In this document: positions 33,108 to 41,220 of the stretch, one piece after another
Layout: every line of letters starts with the position of its first letter
Position numbering within the stretch: position 1 is the stretch's first letter
Assembly: GCF_019645835.1 (NCBI RefSeq)
Contig: NZ_CP080998.1
Span: 2,108,001-2,172,000 of the forward strand
Reading direction: 5' to 3'
Source: Mycolicibacterium holsaticum DSM 44478 = JCM 12374
GTDB taxonomy: Bacteria > Actinomycetota > Actinomycetes > Mycobacteriales > Mycobacteriaceae
DNA: 64,000 nucleotides
Notes under the pieces: model-generated
The model's database searches: none
Told to the model about the DNA's origin: nothing
The model's input: only the letters and a program-made list of their open reading frames with translations
Made by a program: the position numbers and the translations under genes

Positions 33108-33932
33108 ATGGCCGATGCGCAGCGGGTCGCCTTCATCACCGGGGCTGCCCGCGGTCAAGGCCGGGCGCACGCCGCGCGGCTGGCTGCCGACGGCGCCGAC
33201 GTGATAGCCGTCGACATCTGCGCTGATATCGACACCATTCCGTACCCGATGGGGTCGCGCGAGGACCTCGAGCAGACGTGTCGTCTGGTGCAGGAACAGG
33301 GGCGGCGGGCCAGCTTGCAGGTCGCCGACGTCCGCGAGCTGGCCCAACTGCAACGGGCTTTCTCGGCGGGCACGGCCGCGCTCGGCGTGGACTGTGCCGA
33401 CATCGTGATCGCCAACGCCGGAGGGTGTGCCTACCCCTCGGATGTCGATGAGGGCCTGGCCTTCCGGGACGCGGTCGACATCATGCTGGTCGGGGTGTGG
33501 AACACCGTGAAGGCGACGACGCAGGCACTCGTCGAGACCGGCCGTCCGGGGTCGGTGGTGCTGACCAGTTCCACAGCCGCGGTCAAGGGCTTCACGGGTG
33601 GCTGGGGCGGCCTGGACGGCTACACCGCCGCCAAGGCGGGCATCCTGGGTCTGATGAGGTTGTTCGCGAACCTCCTCGGCCCCAACGATATTCGAGTCAA
33701 CGCGATCCTGCCGACCGGTGTCGACTCGGGGATGACGCGCAACCAGGCCTTCGTCGACTGGATCGGCAAGATGGCCGAGAACCCGGTCGGCAATCTGCGC
33801 AACGTCCTGCCCGGCGTTGACGTTCTGCAGCCCGCCGACGTCGCCAACGCGGTGGCCTGGCTGGTCTCCGATCAGGCCCGCTACCTCACCGGGGTCTGCC
33901 TTCCCGTCGATGCCGGGTTCTGCAATGCCTGA
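33108..33932 (+). CDS. Mycofactocin-coupled SDR oxidoreductase
   Basis: A 274-residue short-chain dehydrogenase. It has the nucleotide-binding ITGAARGQGRAHAARLAADGA, the NAG motif IANAGG, catalytic Ser in TSSTAA, and Tyr172/Lys176 in YTAAKAG. The insertion after the VDICADID region and the RGQGR form are typical of the mycofactocin-linked SDR family, whose bound NAD is thought to be recycled by mycofactocin rather than released. Likely substrate: an alcohol produced in this pathway. A related SDR lies at 54051-54905. The remnant of a small LTFGE gene overlaps its stop. Confidence 0.9.
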   Translation: MADAQRVAFITGAARGQGRAHAARLAADGADVIAVDICADIDTIPYPMGSREDLEQTCRLVQEQGRRASLQVADVRELAQLQRAFSAGTAALGVDCADIVIANAGGCAYPSDVDEGLAFRDAVDIMLVGVWNTVKATTQALVETGRPGSVVLTSSTAAVKGFTGGWGGLDGYTAAKAGILGLMRLFANLLGPNDIRVNAILPTGVDSGMTRNQAFVDWIGKMAENPVGNLRNVLPGVDVLQPADVANAVAWLVSDQARYLTGVCLPVDAGFCNA

Positions 33933-34038
33933 TCCCGCACCCAGACGCGAGGCCGAAGACGACCACGGTCCGCTCACCTTCGGTGAGGCCGGCGCCCGGC
34001 TGCATCAGGAGATCAAAGTCCAGCGCGCGCTCATCGGA
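33925..34038 (+). pseudogene. N-terminal remnant of an LTFGE-type small protein
   Basis: Starting at ATG 33925, inside the SDR stop, the frame reads MPDPAPRREAEDDHGPLTFG and continues EAGARLHQEIKVQRAL. This matches the N-terminal part of the complete small protein at 56995-57297 (DDHDLLTFGEVGERLRIEIASARAAV). After about residue 36 the match ends and the frame runs antisense through the FadR gene. So this looks like a truncated copy cut where the FadR gene begins. Confidence 0.6.
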
Positions 34039-34848
34039 TCACTGCCAGTCGACCAGGTCCTCGGCCAGGTCCGGTGCGATCTCGAAGATCGCCCGGGCGG
34101 CCGACGCCATGTGGTCGCGCATCAGGGCCCGCGCGGTTTCGGCATCGCCGGCCTGGATCGCATCGGCGATGCGGATGTGATCGAAATGCAGCCGCGTCCG
34201 GGTGTCGTTGCTGAACAGGTTGGCGCCGCCGTCAGCTGTGCGACTGGCAAAGATGTGGCTCACCGATTCGGTGAGCAGATCCAGAACCGGGTTGGGGTCG
34301 ACGTCGCGGACGAGTAGATGGAAGCGACTGCCGGAATCGACGTAGTCCTGGCTGGACAGGTTCTGCTCGGTGACCCGCGCCATCCCGCGCCTGCTCTCCT
34401 CGACCACCGCCGCGATCGCCGCCGGGTCGGCGGAGCCGTCGTGCACGCGCTGCGCGGCCCGTTCCGCCGACAGCGGTTCGAGCTGGATCATCGCCTCGTT
34501 GACATCCCGCATGGTGGCGCAGGCCAACTGCAGGTGCATCGTCATCGTCTCGCCGAAGCGTTGCGGCCCACGCCGGCCCACGACGGGTCCGCCGCCGTTA
34601 CCCCGCCGGATCTCGATGATGCCCTGCAGTTCCAGCACCCGCAGCGCCTCCCGGATGGAGGCCCGCCCGACGCCGAACTGGGCGGCCATCGCCTGCTCGG
34701 TGGGCAGCGGGCAGCCGGGGGTGAGCTGGTCCAGCGCGATCTGCCGGACGATGTCTTGCGCGATGACCAGCGAGATCTTGCGTCGCCGGGCCCGTGCGAC
34801 GCGTTCCTGGCGGGCCGAGTCGCCGGCGGTGGTCACGTCGATGGTCAT
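34039..34848 (-). CDS. FadR-family (GntR) transcriptional regulator
   Basis: A 269-residue regulator. The winged helix has CPLPTEQAMAAQFGVGRASIREALRVLELQGI and IRRGNGGGPVVG. The FCD domain covers about residues 100-260, with the ligand-site pattern including FHLLVRDVD and HFDHIRIADAI. It is divergent from the amidohydrolase gene at 35001 across a 152-bp gap that contains an AT-rich inverted repeat. Likely a repressor of that gene and possibly of nearby catabolic genes; the ligand would be a pathway intermediate. Confidence 0.9.
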   Translation of the reverse strand: MTIDVTTAGDSARQERVARARRRKISLVIAQDIVRQIALDQLTPGCPLPTEQAMAAQFGVGRASIREALRVLELQGIIEIRRGNGGGPVVGRRGPQRFGETMTMHLQLACATMRDVNEAMIQLEPLSAERAAQRVHDGSADPAAIAAVVEESRRGMARVTEQNLSSQDYVDSGSRFHLLVRDVDPNPVLDLLTESVSHIFASRTADGGANLFSNDTRTRLHFDHIRIADAIQAGDAETARALMRDHMASAARAIFEIAPDLAEDLVDWQ

Positions 34849-34948
34849 GTACCACTCCGCATGCGCGCCAGCCTCTCAAACAGTCGGACATTCAGGTTAC
34901 CGCGCACCGCGGATCCCGATGTGGATCAACACCCTGTCGGAGCCGCTT

Positions 34949-34964
34949 AAATATGGGTATATTT
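34949..34964. promoter_or_regulatory. AAATAT-GGGT-ATATTT inverted repeat upstream of amidohydrolase
   Basis: A perfect 6-bp inverted repeat with a 4-bp spacer, 36 bp before the amidohydrolase start and in the divergent gap with a FadR-type regulator. A sequence of the same 6-4-6 form lies before the P450 gene at 39048-39063. Candidate operator for the neighbouring regulator. Confidence 0.5.
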
Positions 34965-35000
34965 GGCCCATCGGTGGCCGTCGGGTCTTGAGGAGGAGCC

Positions 35001-36173
35001 ATGCCGCTTCAGGAGAGTCATCAGATCATCTCCGTCGACGACCACCTCGTGGAGCATCCGCGGGTGTGGTTGGACCGGCTGCCCGCCCGGTGGTGCGATG
35101 AGGCGCCGCAGATCAAGGAAGTCGACGGCAAGCAGTTGTGGCACTACAACGCCACCCGCTTCGCCACCATCGGGCTCAACGCGGTGGCCGGCAAGCCGCC
35201 GCAGGAGTGGGGTGTGGACCCGGTGCGGTACGAGGACATGATCCCGGGCTGTTACGACCCCGTGGCGCGCGTGAAGGACATGGACGTCGACGGTGTGCAC
35301 GCCGCGCTGTGCTTCCCGTCCTTTCCCGGTTTCGCAGGCAGCACCTTCTTTCACGGCAAAGACAAGGAATTGGCCGGCCTGTGTGTGCAGGCATGGAACG
35401 ATTTCTACATCGACGAATGGTGCGCCACGGCCCCCGACCGATACATTCCCCTCGGCCTGGTGCCGTTCTGGGATATCGACGCCACGGTCGCCGAGGCCGA
35501 ACGCCTGATCGCAAAGGGTGCGCGCACGCTGTCCTTCCCGGACACCATGACGGTCTTCGATTTGCCGTCCTTTCACACCGACCATTGGGATCCGTTGTGG
35601 CAGGTGTGCTCCGATGCCGAACTGCCGGTCTCACTGCATTTCGGCGCGGGCGGATACGTACCCGGGTTCTCGTTCTCCGGTGCCCCGTTTGCGCCGAAGA
35701 CCATGAAGAGCAAGACCGCTCCGTTCGCCGTCGCCATCGCGGTGTTCGCCACCAACTCCTGGTGGACCACCGTGGATCTGTTGTTCTCCGGAAAGCTGCA
35801 GCAGTTCCCTCACCTGAAGTTCTCGCTCGCCGAAGGCGGTATCGGTTGGGTGCCCTACATGCTCGAGCGCACCGACTTCACCTGGGAGCGCCACCGGTAC
35901 TACCAGAACATCGACTTCGACGCCCGGCCCTCGGAGTTGTTCCGCGAGCATTTCTGGACCTGCTTCATCGATGACGAACACGGGCTCAAGAACCGCGACG
36001 CGATCGGCGTCGACAACATCATGCTGGAAAGCGACTTCCCGCATTCGGATTCCAACTGGCCGAACTGCCGCAAACGCGCCGCCGAGGTGCTGGCCGACGT
36101 GCCCGATGACGAGGTGGCGAAGATCGCCGAGACGAACGCGCGCAAGCTGCTGCGCTTTCCGCGCTCGACCTGA
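35001..36173 (+). CDS. Amidohydrolase-2 family metal-dependent hydrolase (copy 1)
   Basis: A 390-residue TIM-barrel hydrolase after a GAGGAGG ribosome site. The family's metal-site segments are SVDDHLVEHPRVW at the start, SLHFGAGG in the middle and ESDFPHSDSNWP near residue 345. Members hydrolyse or decarboxylate acids and diketone-like substrates. It is a close paralogue of the 390-residue protein at 57336-58508: same length and many identical blocks such as TVDLLFSGKLQ. Probably cleaves a C-C or amide-like bond late in the pathway. Confidence 0.9.
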   Translation: MPLQESHQIISVDDHLVEHPRVWLDRLPARWCDEAPQIKEVDGKQLWHYNATRFATIGLNAVAGKPPQEWGVDPVRYEDMIPGCYDPVARVKDMDVDGVHAALCFPSFPGFAGSTFFHGKDKELAGLCVQAWNDFYIDEWCATAPDRYIPLGLVPFWDIDATVAEAERLIAKGARTLSFPDTMTVFDLPSFHTDHWDPLWQVCSDAELPVSLHFGAGGYVPGFSFSGAPFAPKTMKSKTAPFAVAIAVFATNSWWTTVDLLFSGKLQQFPHLKFSLAEGGIGWVPYMLERTDFTWERHRYYQNIDFDARPSELFREHFWTCFIDDEHGLKNRDAIGVDNIMLESDFPHSDSNWPNCRKRAAEVLADVPDDEVAKIAETNARKLLRFPRST

Positions 36174-36186
36174 GCCCGCGCGGTCC

Positions 36187-37404
36187 TCAGGTGATCGCGC
36201 CGGCGATCTTCAGGTTCATGATGGTCTCGTCGTCGTAACCACACGCGCGCAACAGCTCATCGGTGTGCTCGCCATGCCCGGGCGCGGGCGTCAACTCCGC
36301 CGCGGTCTCGTCGAACTGGACCGGCACGGGCACCAGCGGAAGCGAAGGGCCGTTGTCGTACTGGACCATCCTGAAGAAGTCGTTGTCCCAGGCCTGCTCG
36401 TCGGTGAGCGTCTCGCGAGGCGACTGCACGACGCTCCACTGCCCTTCCTGACTGCTCAGCACCGACTTCCAGTGTGCCAGTGGATGTTCGACGAACAGAT
36501 CGTCGAGGAGCTGCACGCAGTACCCGATGTTCTTGTACCGGCACTTGGCCGACGCGAGCCGTGGATCATCGACCCAGTGCGGCCGGCTCACCGCCCGACA
36601 GAACCCTGGCCAGTACCGGTCGGCCTCCAGCATCGCCAGGAACACGAAGCGATCATCAGCGGTCCGGTACACGTTGGCCAGCGGATTGCCGGGATGGCGC
36701 CGGTCTCCCTTGGCGAGTTGATCGCGGTCGGTGACGTAGCTGCCCGCGATACTGGCCTGCATGGCCCACAGCCCCGACGACAACAACGACGCGTCGACGA
36801 CCGCGCCCTCACCGGTGCGCTCGCGATGGTAGAGCGCTCCGCAGATACCGCCCGCCAGGTTCAGCCCGGCCTGGATATCGCCGACCGCCGGACCCGGCAG
36901 GCCGATCGGGTAGTCGTAATCGACCGGCATCGCCGCCGTGGCCAACCCGCTGCGCGCCCAGTATGAGATCCCGTCGAAGCCGCCGCGGTCGGCGTCGGGT
37001 CCGCGCACGCCGTGTCCCGTGCCCCTGGCGTAGACGATGCTCGGGTTGCGGGCTCGGATGTGCTCGGCGTCGATACGCAACCGCTGGCGGGCCGGGCCCA
37101 GGAAGTTCGTGACAAAGACATCGGCATGATCGACCAGGCTCATCAGCGCCGCGTAACCGTCGGGATGGGCGATGTCGATTCCCGCGCAGCGCTTTCCGCG
37201 GTTGAGCACCTCCCAGAGCATGGTCACCCCGCCGTCGCCGGGCTTGACCCCGAAGGCGGCAAGACCCCGGATCGGGTCCCCGGTCTCAGGGTGCTCGATC
37301 TTGACCACGTCGGCTCCCCAGTCCGACAGCGCGCTTGCCGCGGCGGGTACGAACCCGTAGAGCGCCACCTCCAGCACCCGCACACCCTGCAACACCTTGG
37401 TCAC
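36187..37404 (-). CDS. CaiB/BaiF family CoA-transferase
   Basis: A 405-residue class III CoA-transferase: GVRVLEVALYGFVPAAASALSDWGADVVKIE at the start, NRGKRCAGIDI, and the catalytic Asp in DRGGFDGISYW. The ATG overlaps the stop of the DUF35 gene (ATGA), so it is in one minus-strand operon with the DUF35 protein and the thiolase-like gene. It could activate the substrate acid or epimerise a 2-methylacyl-CoA before beta-oxidation. It is related to the protein at 30644-31852, but the two are clearly diverged. Confidence 0.92.
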   Translation of the reverse strand: MTKVLQGVRVLEVALYGFVPAAASALSDWGADVVKIEHPETGDPIRGLAAFGVKPGDGGVTMLWEVLNRGKRCAGIDIAHPDGYAALMSLVDHADVFVTNFLGPARQRLRIDAEHIRARNPSIVYARGTGHGVRGPDADRGGFDGISYWARSGLATAAMPVDYDYPIGLPGPAVGDIQAGLNLAGGICGALYHRERTGEGAVVDASLLSSGLWAMQASIAGSYVTDRDQLAKGDRRHPGNPLANVYRTADDRFVFLAMLEADRYWPGFCRAVSRPHWVDDPRLASAKCRYKNIGYCVQLLDDLFVEHPLAHWKSVLSSQEGQWSVVQSPRETLTDEQAWDNDFFRMVQYDNGPSLPLVPVPVQFDETAAELTPAPGHGEHTDELLRACGYDDETIMNLKIAGAIT

Positions 37405-37820
37405 GTCATACTCCTGTCATCGGTGACGAGTTCCCACTGCGGGACAAGCACTCCGGCGGCATCGGGGCGCGCAACGCAGCGCACGGGCAGCCCTTCGCGC
37501 AGAGGCGGGGTGCCGTCAAAGTGAGCCATCAGCCGCACGCTTGGGTGGTCGGTCAGCGCGACGAGGGCGACGGTGTACGGCACGGGGAAAGCCGGGTGGA
37601 CGGGATGGCGCACCACCGCCCACGAGTACACCGTGGCCGTGCCGTCGACATCGTGCCAGCCCAGCTCGGACGACCCGCAACGGGGGCACTGCGGCCGGGG
37701 CAGGTGAACCGGTTGTGCGCAGCGCCAACACCATTGCACGGCCAGCGCACCGCGTTGGGCGGCCTGCCAGAAGCCCCCGGTGTCGGAATCGTCCAGGACG
37801 GGTGTGGGCGTTTGAGGCAT
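37401..37820 (-). CDS. DUF35 (zinc ribbon plus OB-fold) protein
   Basis: A 139-residue protein with a rubredoxin-like zinc ribbon (CWRC near residue 31 and CPRC near 46) followed by an OB-fold (TATVYSWAVVRHPVHPAF, VALVALTDHPSVRLMAHFDG). DUF35 domains bind acyl-CoA and partner with thiolase-superfamily proteins; in steroid side-chain breakdown a DUF35 domain is needed by the aldolase Ltp2. The thiolase-like gene starts just upstream (7-bp gap), which supports the same kind of complex here. Confidence 0.9.
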   Translation of the reverse strand: MPQTPTPVLDDSDTGGFWQAAQRGALAVQWCWRCAQPVHLPRPQCPRCGSSELGWHDVDGTATVYSWAVVRHPVHPAFPVPYTVALVALTDHPSVRLMAHFDGTPPLREGLPVRCVARPDAAGVLVPQWELVTDDRSMT

Positions 37821-37827
37821 GGCGGTC

Positions 37828-39021
37828 CTAACGGGCGGCGGTCAGCAGGAGTGCGCCGGTGGCCGTCGGTAACCCGGAGGTGACCAGGCACACCTCGGCG
37901 TCGGGCACCTGGTTGGTCGAGCATCCGCGGATTTGGCGCACGCCCTCGACGACGTGGTTCAGCCCGTGCAGGTAACCCTCGGACAGATTTCCGCCCGCGG
38001 TGTTGACGGGCAGGGCACCGCCGACGCGCAACGCACCGGAAGCCGCGAACGGCCCACCGTCGCCCTTGGGGGCAAAGCCGTAGCCCTCCAACTGGAGCAG
38101 CACCGTGATCGTGAAGCAATCGTAGAGTTGCGCCACGTCGACATCTTCGGGCCCCAGACCCGCTCTGTGGTAGAGCAGTTCGGCGGTCCTGGCCGACGGC
38201 TGCTCGGTCAGGCTGGCGCGCATCAGCGCCCCGAACACGAGCCCGGGCTGCTGGGCCGGGTCGGCGCTCTGGGCGACGGCGCGTATGGAGACCGGCGGCG
38301 CAGGTGTGTCGCGGGCGCGCTCGGCGGAGGTCACCACGACCGCACACGCACCGTCGGTCTCCAGGCAGTAGTCATACAGCCGCAACGGCTCGGTGATCGG
38401 CCGGGCACCGAGGTAGTCCGACAGCGACATCGGCCTGCCGTACATCTGAGCTGCCGGGTTGGCGTTCGCGTGTTCGCGGCATGCCACCGCAATGGCGCCC
38501 AGATGCGTTGGCTGCGTGCCGTACTCGATCATGTGACGGCGGGCGATCAGGGCGAACATCTGGCCGGGGGCCAGCAGCCCGTAGGGCAGGAAGAACTCAT
38601 CGTAGGAGCCGTTGCCGCCGACGGCCGCCTGCCTGCGCCGGGCTTGGCCGAAGCGCGCCCCCGAGCGCCCGTTGAGGGAGCGGAAGACAAGGACGGAGCG
38701 GGCCAGCCCGGAGGCGATCGCGGCACACGCCTGAGCCACCATTCCGGCGGGCGCAGAACCGCCCGTCCCGGTGGATCCCCAGTAGGTCAGCGCGGGTAGG
38801 CCCAGCGCGTCGGCGAGGTCGTTGTGACGCACCGTGTCCTGTTCGCACCGCACGATGCCGTCGATGTCCGCCGGTGACATTCCGGCATCGGCGATGGCCG
38901 CGCTACCGGCGGCCGCGGCCAGCGCCACTTCGGTGCGCCCGGACTTTCTGGTGAAGTCCGTCGCGCCGATCCCGACGATCGCGCACCGGTCGCGCAGCGG
39001 GTGCGGTGCCGTCTGACCCAT
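37828..39021 (-). CDS. Thiolase-superfamily lipid-transfer protein (Ltp2-like aldolase)
   Basis: A 397-residue thiolase-fold protein. The region that holds the nucleophilic Cys in true thiolases reads STGTGGSAPAG, without Cys, so thiolysis is unlikely. DVDVAQLYDCFTITVLLQLEGYGF and NTAGGNLSEGYLHG are typical of the SCPx/Ltp group. With the adjacent DUF35 protein it resembles the Ltp2-type retro-aldolase that cleaves tertiary beta-hydroxyacyl-CoAs. This would be the chain-shortening step of the pathway. A remnant of a related gene lies at 52204-52458. Confidence 0.88.
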   Translation of the reverse strand: MGQTAPHPLRDRCAIVGIGATDFTRKSGRTEVALAAAAGSAAIADAGMSPADIDGIVRCEQDTVRHNDLADALGLPALTYWGSTGTGGSAPAGMVAQACAAIASGLARSVLVFRSLNGRSGARFGQARRRQAAVGGNGSYDEFFLPYGLLAPGQMFALIARRHMIEYGTQPTHLGAIAVACREHANANPAAQMYGRPMSLSDYLGARPITEPLRLYDYCLETDGACAVVVTSAERARDTPAPPVSIRAVAQSADPAQQPGLVFGALMRASLTEQPSARTAELLYHRAGLGPEDVDVAQLYDCFTITVLLQLEGYGFAPKGDGGPFAASGALRVGGALPVNTAGGNLSEGYLHGLNHVVEGVRQIRGCSTNQVPDAEVCLVTSGLPTATGALLLTAAR

Positions 39022-39047
39022 ATCGAAACCCTACGGGCCGGCACACC

Positions 39048-39063
39048 AAATACAAGCATATTC
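39048..39063. promoter_or_regulatory. AAATAC-AAGC-ATATTC element upstream of P450 gene
   Basis: Same 6-4-6 layout as the inverted repeat at 34949-34964, with two departures from it at the sixth base of each half (T to C). It lies in the 152-bp gap between the thiolase-like gene and the P450 gene. Candidate operator shared by the two promoters. Confidence 0.35.
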
Positions 39064-39173
39064 AGACAAAAATTACCGCAAACCGGCGCCAAACAGCCCG
39101 GCTAAAGCGCGAATATGCGCCTGAAACCTTGCTATGTTACGGGGGCCGTGTACCCGCGAGCGCGGAGGTTTCC

Positions 39174-40400
39174 ATGACCGACACCGTCAACGTCGACGCA
39201 CCGGAAGTACCCATCGACCTGTACTCGGCGAAGTCGTTCAGCAACGGGCATCCGTTCGGCCAGTACCGCTGGCTGAGGGCGAACGCCCCTGTCTATCCGC
39301 ACCCCGACCCGGACGGCGGTCACTTCTGGGCGGTGACGCGCAACGCCGACATCCGCTACATCGAGCACCATCCCGAGCTGTTTCAGTCCGCGCCGTCGGT
39401 CGGCATCGCCGATGCTCAGATCGAGGTGGGCTTTCTGTCCATGGACGGCGCCCGGCACGCGCAGTTCCGACGCCAGGTCGCGCCCCGCTTGGTTCCGGCC
39501 CGGGTGAAGCACATGCTGCCCGACCTGCAGAGCCTGGCCGCCGGGATCGTCGACGACGTTGCCGGTGACGGCCAGTGCGATCTGGTCGATCTCGCGGGCC
39601 GGATGGCCGGCTACACCGCCGCGGCGCTGCTGGGTATCCCTCGTGAACACGGCCACCGGCTGCACGAGTTGTTCATGATCACCCACAGCTCGCCGGATGT
39701 GGTGGGGGAAGAGGCTTTCCAGGCATCGTTCGTCGAGATGGCCGAGATGGGCTTTGCGGCGTTGGCGGCAAAGAAGGCCGAGCCGGCCGACGATGTGCTG
39801 AGCGCCTACGCGAACATGGAAGTCGACGGCCGCCCGATCACCGACATGGAGTTCATCGGCAACTTCATCCTGCTGACCGACGGCAGCCTGGACACCTCGC
39901 GAAACCTCATCTCCGGCGGGATGAAGTTGCTCTTCGACCACCCCGACGTGCGCGCCCGGCTGGTCGAGGACCTCGACGCGCGGCTTCCCGGTGCGATCGA
40001 GGAGATGCTGCGGTTGTTGTCGCCGGTGGTCTACATCCGCCGCCTGGCCACCCAGGCCACCGAGTTGGCCGGCCAGAAGATCGCCAAGGGTGACAAGGTG
40101 GTGATCTACTACGGCTCGGGCAACCGGGACGAACGCGTCTACGACGACCCCGAGGCGTTCGACATCGACCGTAAACGCGGCGATCACTTGGCTTTCGGCG
40201 GCGGTGGGCCGCACTTCTGTGTCGGCTCACATCTGGGCCGCGCCGAGGGTTCGGTGATGATCCGCGAACTGCTCACCCGGCTACCCGACATCGAGCAGGC
40301 CGGAGCCGAGACGTGGGCGGCGACCAGCCTCACATCGGGCCTGGCGTCACTGCCGGTGCGCTACACGCCGTCGCGGGCGATGTCGAACAACGACTCCTGA
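39174..40400 (+). CDS. Cytochrome P450
   Basis: 408 residues from ATG 39174 (CGGAGGT ribosome site); the frame is open upstream but that part is not P450-like. The I-helix reads LLTDGSLDTSRN, the ExxR motif is in EEMLRLL, and the heme loop is FGGGGPHFCVG with Cys349 as thiolate ligand. Soluble class I P450; needs a ferredoxin and reductase that are not encoded here. Likely hydroxylates the lipophilic substrate. Its 3' end overlaps the convergent thioesterase gene by 40 bp. Confidence 0.93.
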   Translation: MTDTVNVDAPEVPIDLYSAKSFSNGHPFGQYRWLRANAPVYPHPDPDGGHFWAVTRNADIRYIEHHPELFQSAPSVGIADAQIEVGFLSMDGARHAQFRRQVAPRLVPARVKHMLPDLQSLAAGIVDDVAGDGQCDLVDLAGRMAGYTAAALLGIPREHGHRLHELFMITHSSPDVVGEEAFQASFVEMAEMGFAALAAKKAEPADDVLSAYANMEVDGRPITDMEFIGNFILLTDGSLDTSRNLISGGMKLLFDHPDVRARLVEDLDARLPGAIEEMLRLLSPVVYIRRLATQATELAGQKIAKGDKVVIYYGSGNRDERVYDDPEAFDIDRKRGDHLAFGGGGPHFCVGSHLGRAEGSVMIRELLTRLPDIEQAGAETWAATSLTSGLASLPVRYTPSRAMSNNDS

Positions 40401-41194
40401 CTCAAGCTGGCCACCAGCGTGCCGCGCTCGTCGAAGATCTGTCCGCAGTACATGCCGCGCCCGCCGGCGGTGGCCTGCGGATGAAGGTCCACCAGCAGCC
40501 ACTGGTTCGGGTCGGCGCCGCGGTGCAGCCACACGGCGTGGTCGAGGCTGGGCAGCAGGCCCACCTCTTCGATCTGCGGGGCCCGCGACAGCCCCGTGCA
40601 CAGATCCGACAGGAACACCACCCCACAGGCGCGGACGTTCGGATCGTCGGCGAGCGGTTCTCGGATGCGCAGCCACAGCCGCGCAGGCCAGCGGTACCAC
40701 GGATCGGGATCCGCCGGTACGCGCGCTTCCACGTCGAAGGTGCGCGACGCGTTGAGTTGGTGGGTGGGCAGTTCGGCCGGACGCTGAACGTCGGGCATGT
40801 CGGCCGCCTGGAATTCGGGGGCGCCGCGCTTGGCCCGTGAGAACGAGCAGACCATCGAGAAGATCACCGCCTCGCCCTGGCGTGCGACGACGCGGCGTCC
40901 CGAGTAGCGTCCGCCGTCGCGGTCGCGTTGCACCTCCAGCACGGTTGGTGCGCTGGCGTCCCCGGCGGCCAGGAAGTAGGCGTGCAATGAATGGGCGACG
41001 CGACCATCGGGCACCGTCAGGCTGGCCGCGCGCAGCGCCTGGGCGGCCACCTGCCCGCCGTAGATGGTGCGGCGGGCCGTCGTCGTGATCGGTCCCGCCA
41101 GGAACCGGTCGTACGGCAACGCCTTGAGCTGCAACACTTCCGCCACGGGCGCGGATTGTTCTCCGTCGAACACTTCCCGTGTTGTGATGCTCAT
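40361..41194 (-). CDS. Acyl-CoA thioesterase II (TesB family)
   Basis: A 277-residue double-hotdog thioesterase from ATG 41194. RTIYGGQVAAQALRAAS with VAHSLHAYFLAAGD is the N-terminal hotdog motif; the second half has VVFLSDLCTG, SLDHAVWLHRG and GRGMYCGQIFDERGTLVAS, with the Asp and Thr/Gln residues expected of TesB. It hydrolyses acyl-CoA to free acid and CoA, perhaps relieving CoA trapping by dead-end intermediates. It is followed on the minus strand by nothing but the overlapping P450 end. Confidence 0.9.
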   Translation of the reverse strand: MSITTREVFDGEQSAPVAEVLQLKALPYDRFLAGPITTTARRTIYGGQVAAQALRAASLTVPDGRVAHSLHAYFLAAGDASAPTVLEVQRDRDGGRYSGRRVVARQGEAVIFSMVCSFSRAKRGAPEFQAADMPDVQRPAELPTHQLNASRTFDVEARVPADPDPWYRWPARLWLRIREPLADDPNVRACGVVFLSDLCTGLSRAPQIEEVGLLPSLDHAVWLHRGADPNQWLLVDLHPQATAGGRGMYCGQIFDERGTLVASLSQESLFDIARDGV

Positions 41195-41220
41195 GTCAGC
41201 CCCGGAATCGCCGCCATCGC

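Noticed and set aside
39006..39173. Extension of the first P450 by 56 N-terminal residues.
   Set aside because: The ATG at 39174 has a CGGAGGT site and starts like other P450s; the extension covers the promoter region and the candidate operator.
39840..39930. Apparently odd I-helix in the first P450 (LLTDGSLDTSRN).
   Set aside because: Aligned as GSLDTSRN against the G-G-L-D-T-T-R form it fits a known variant; no insertion or loss is needed.
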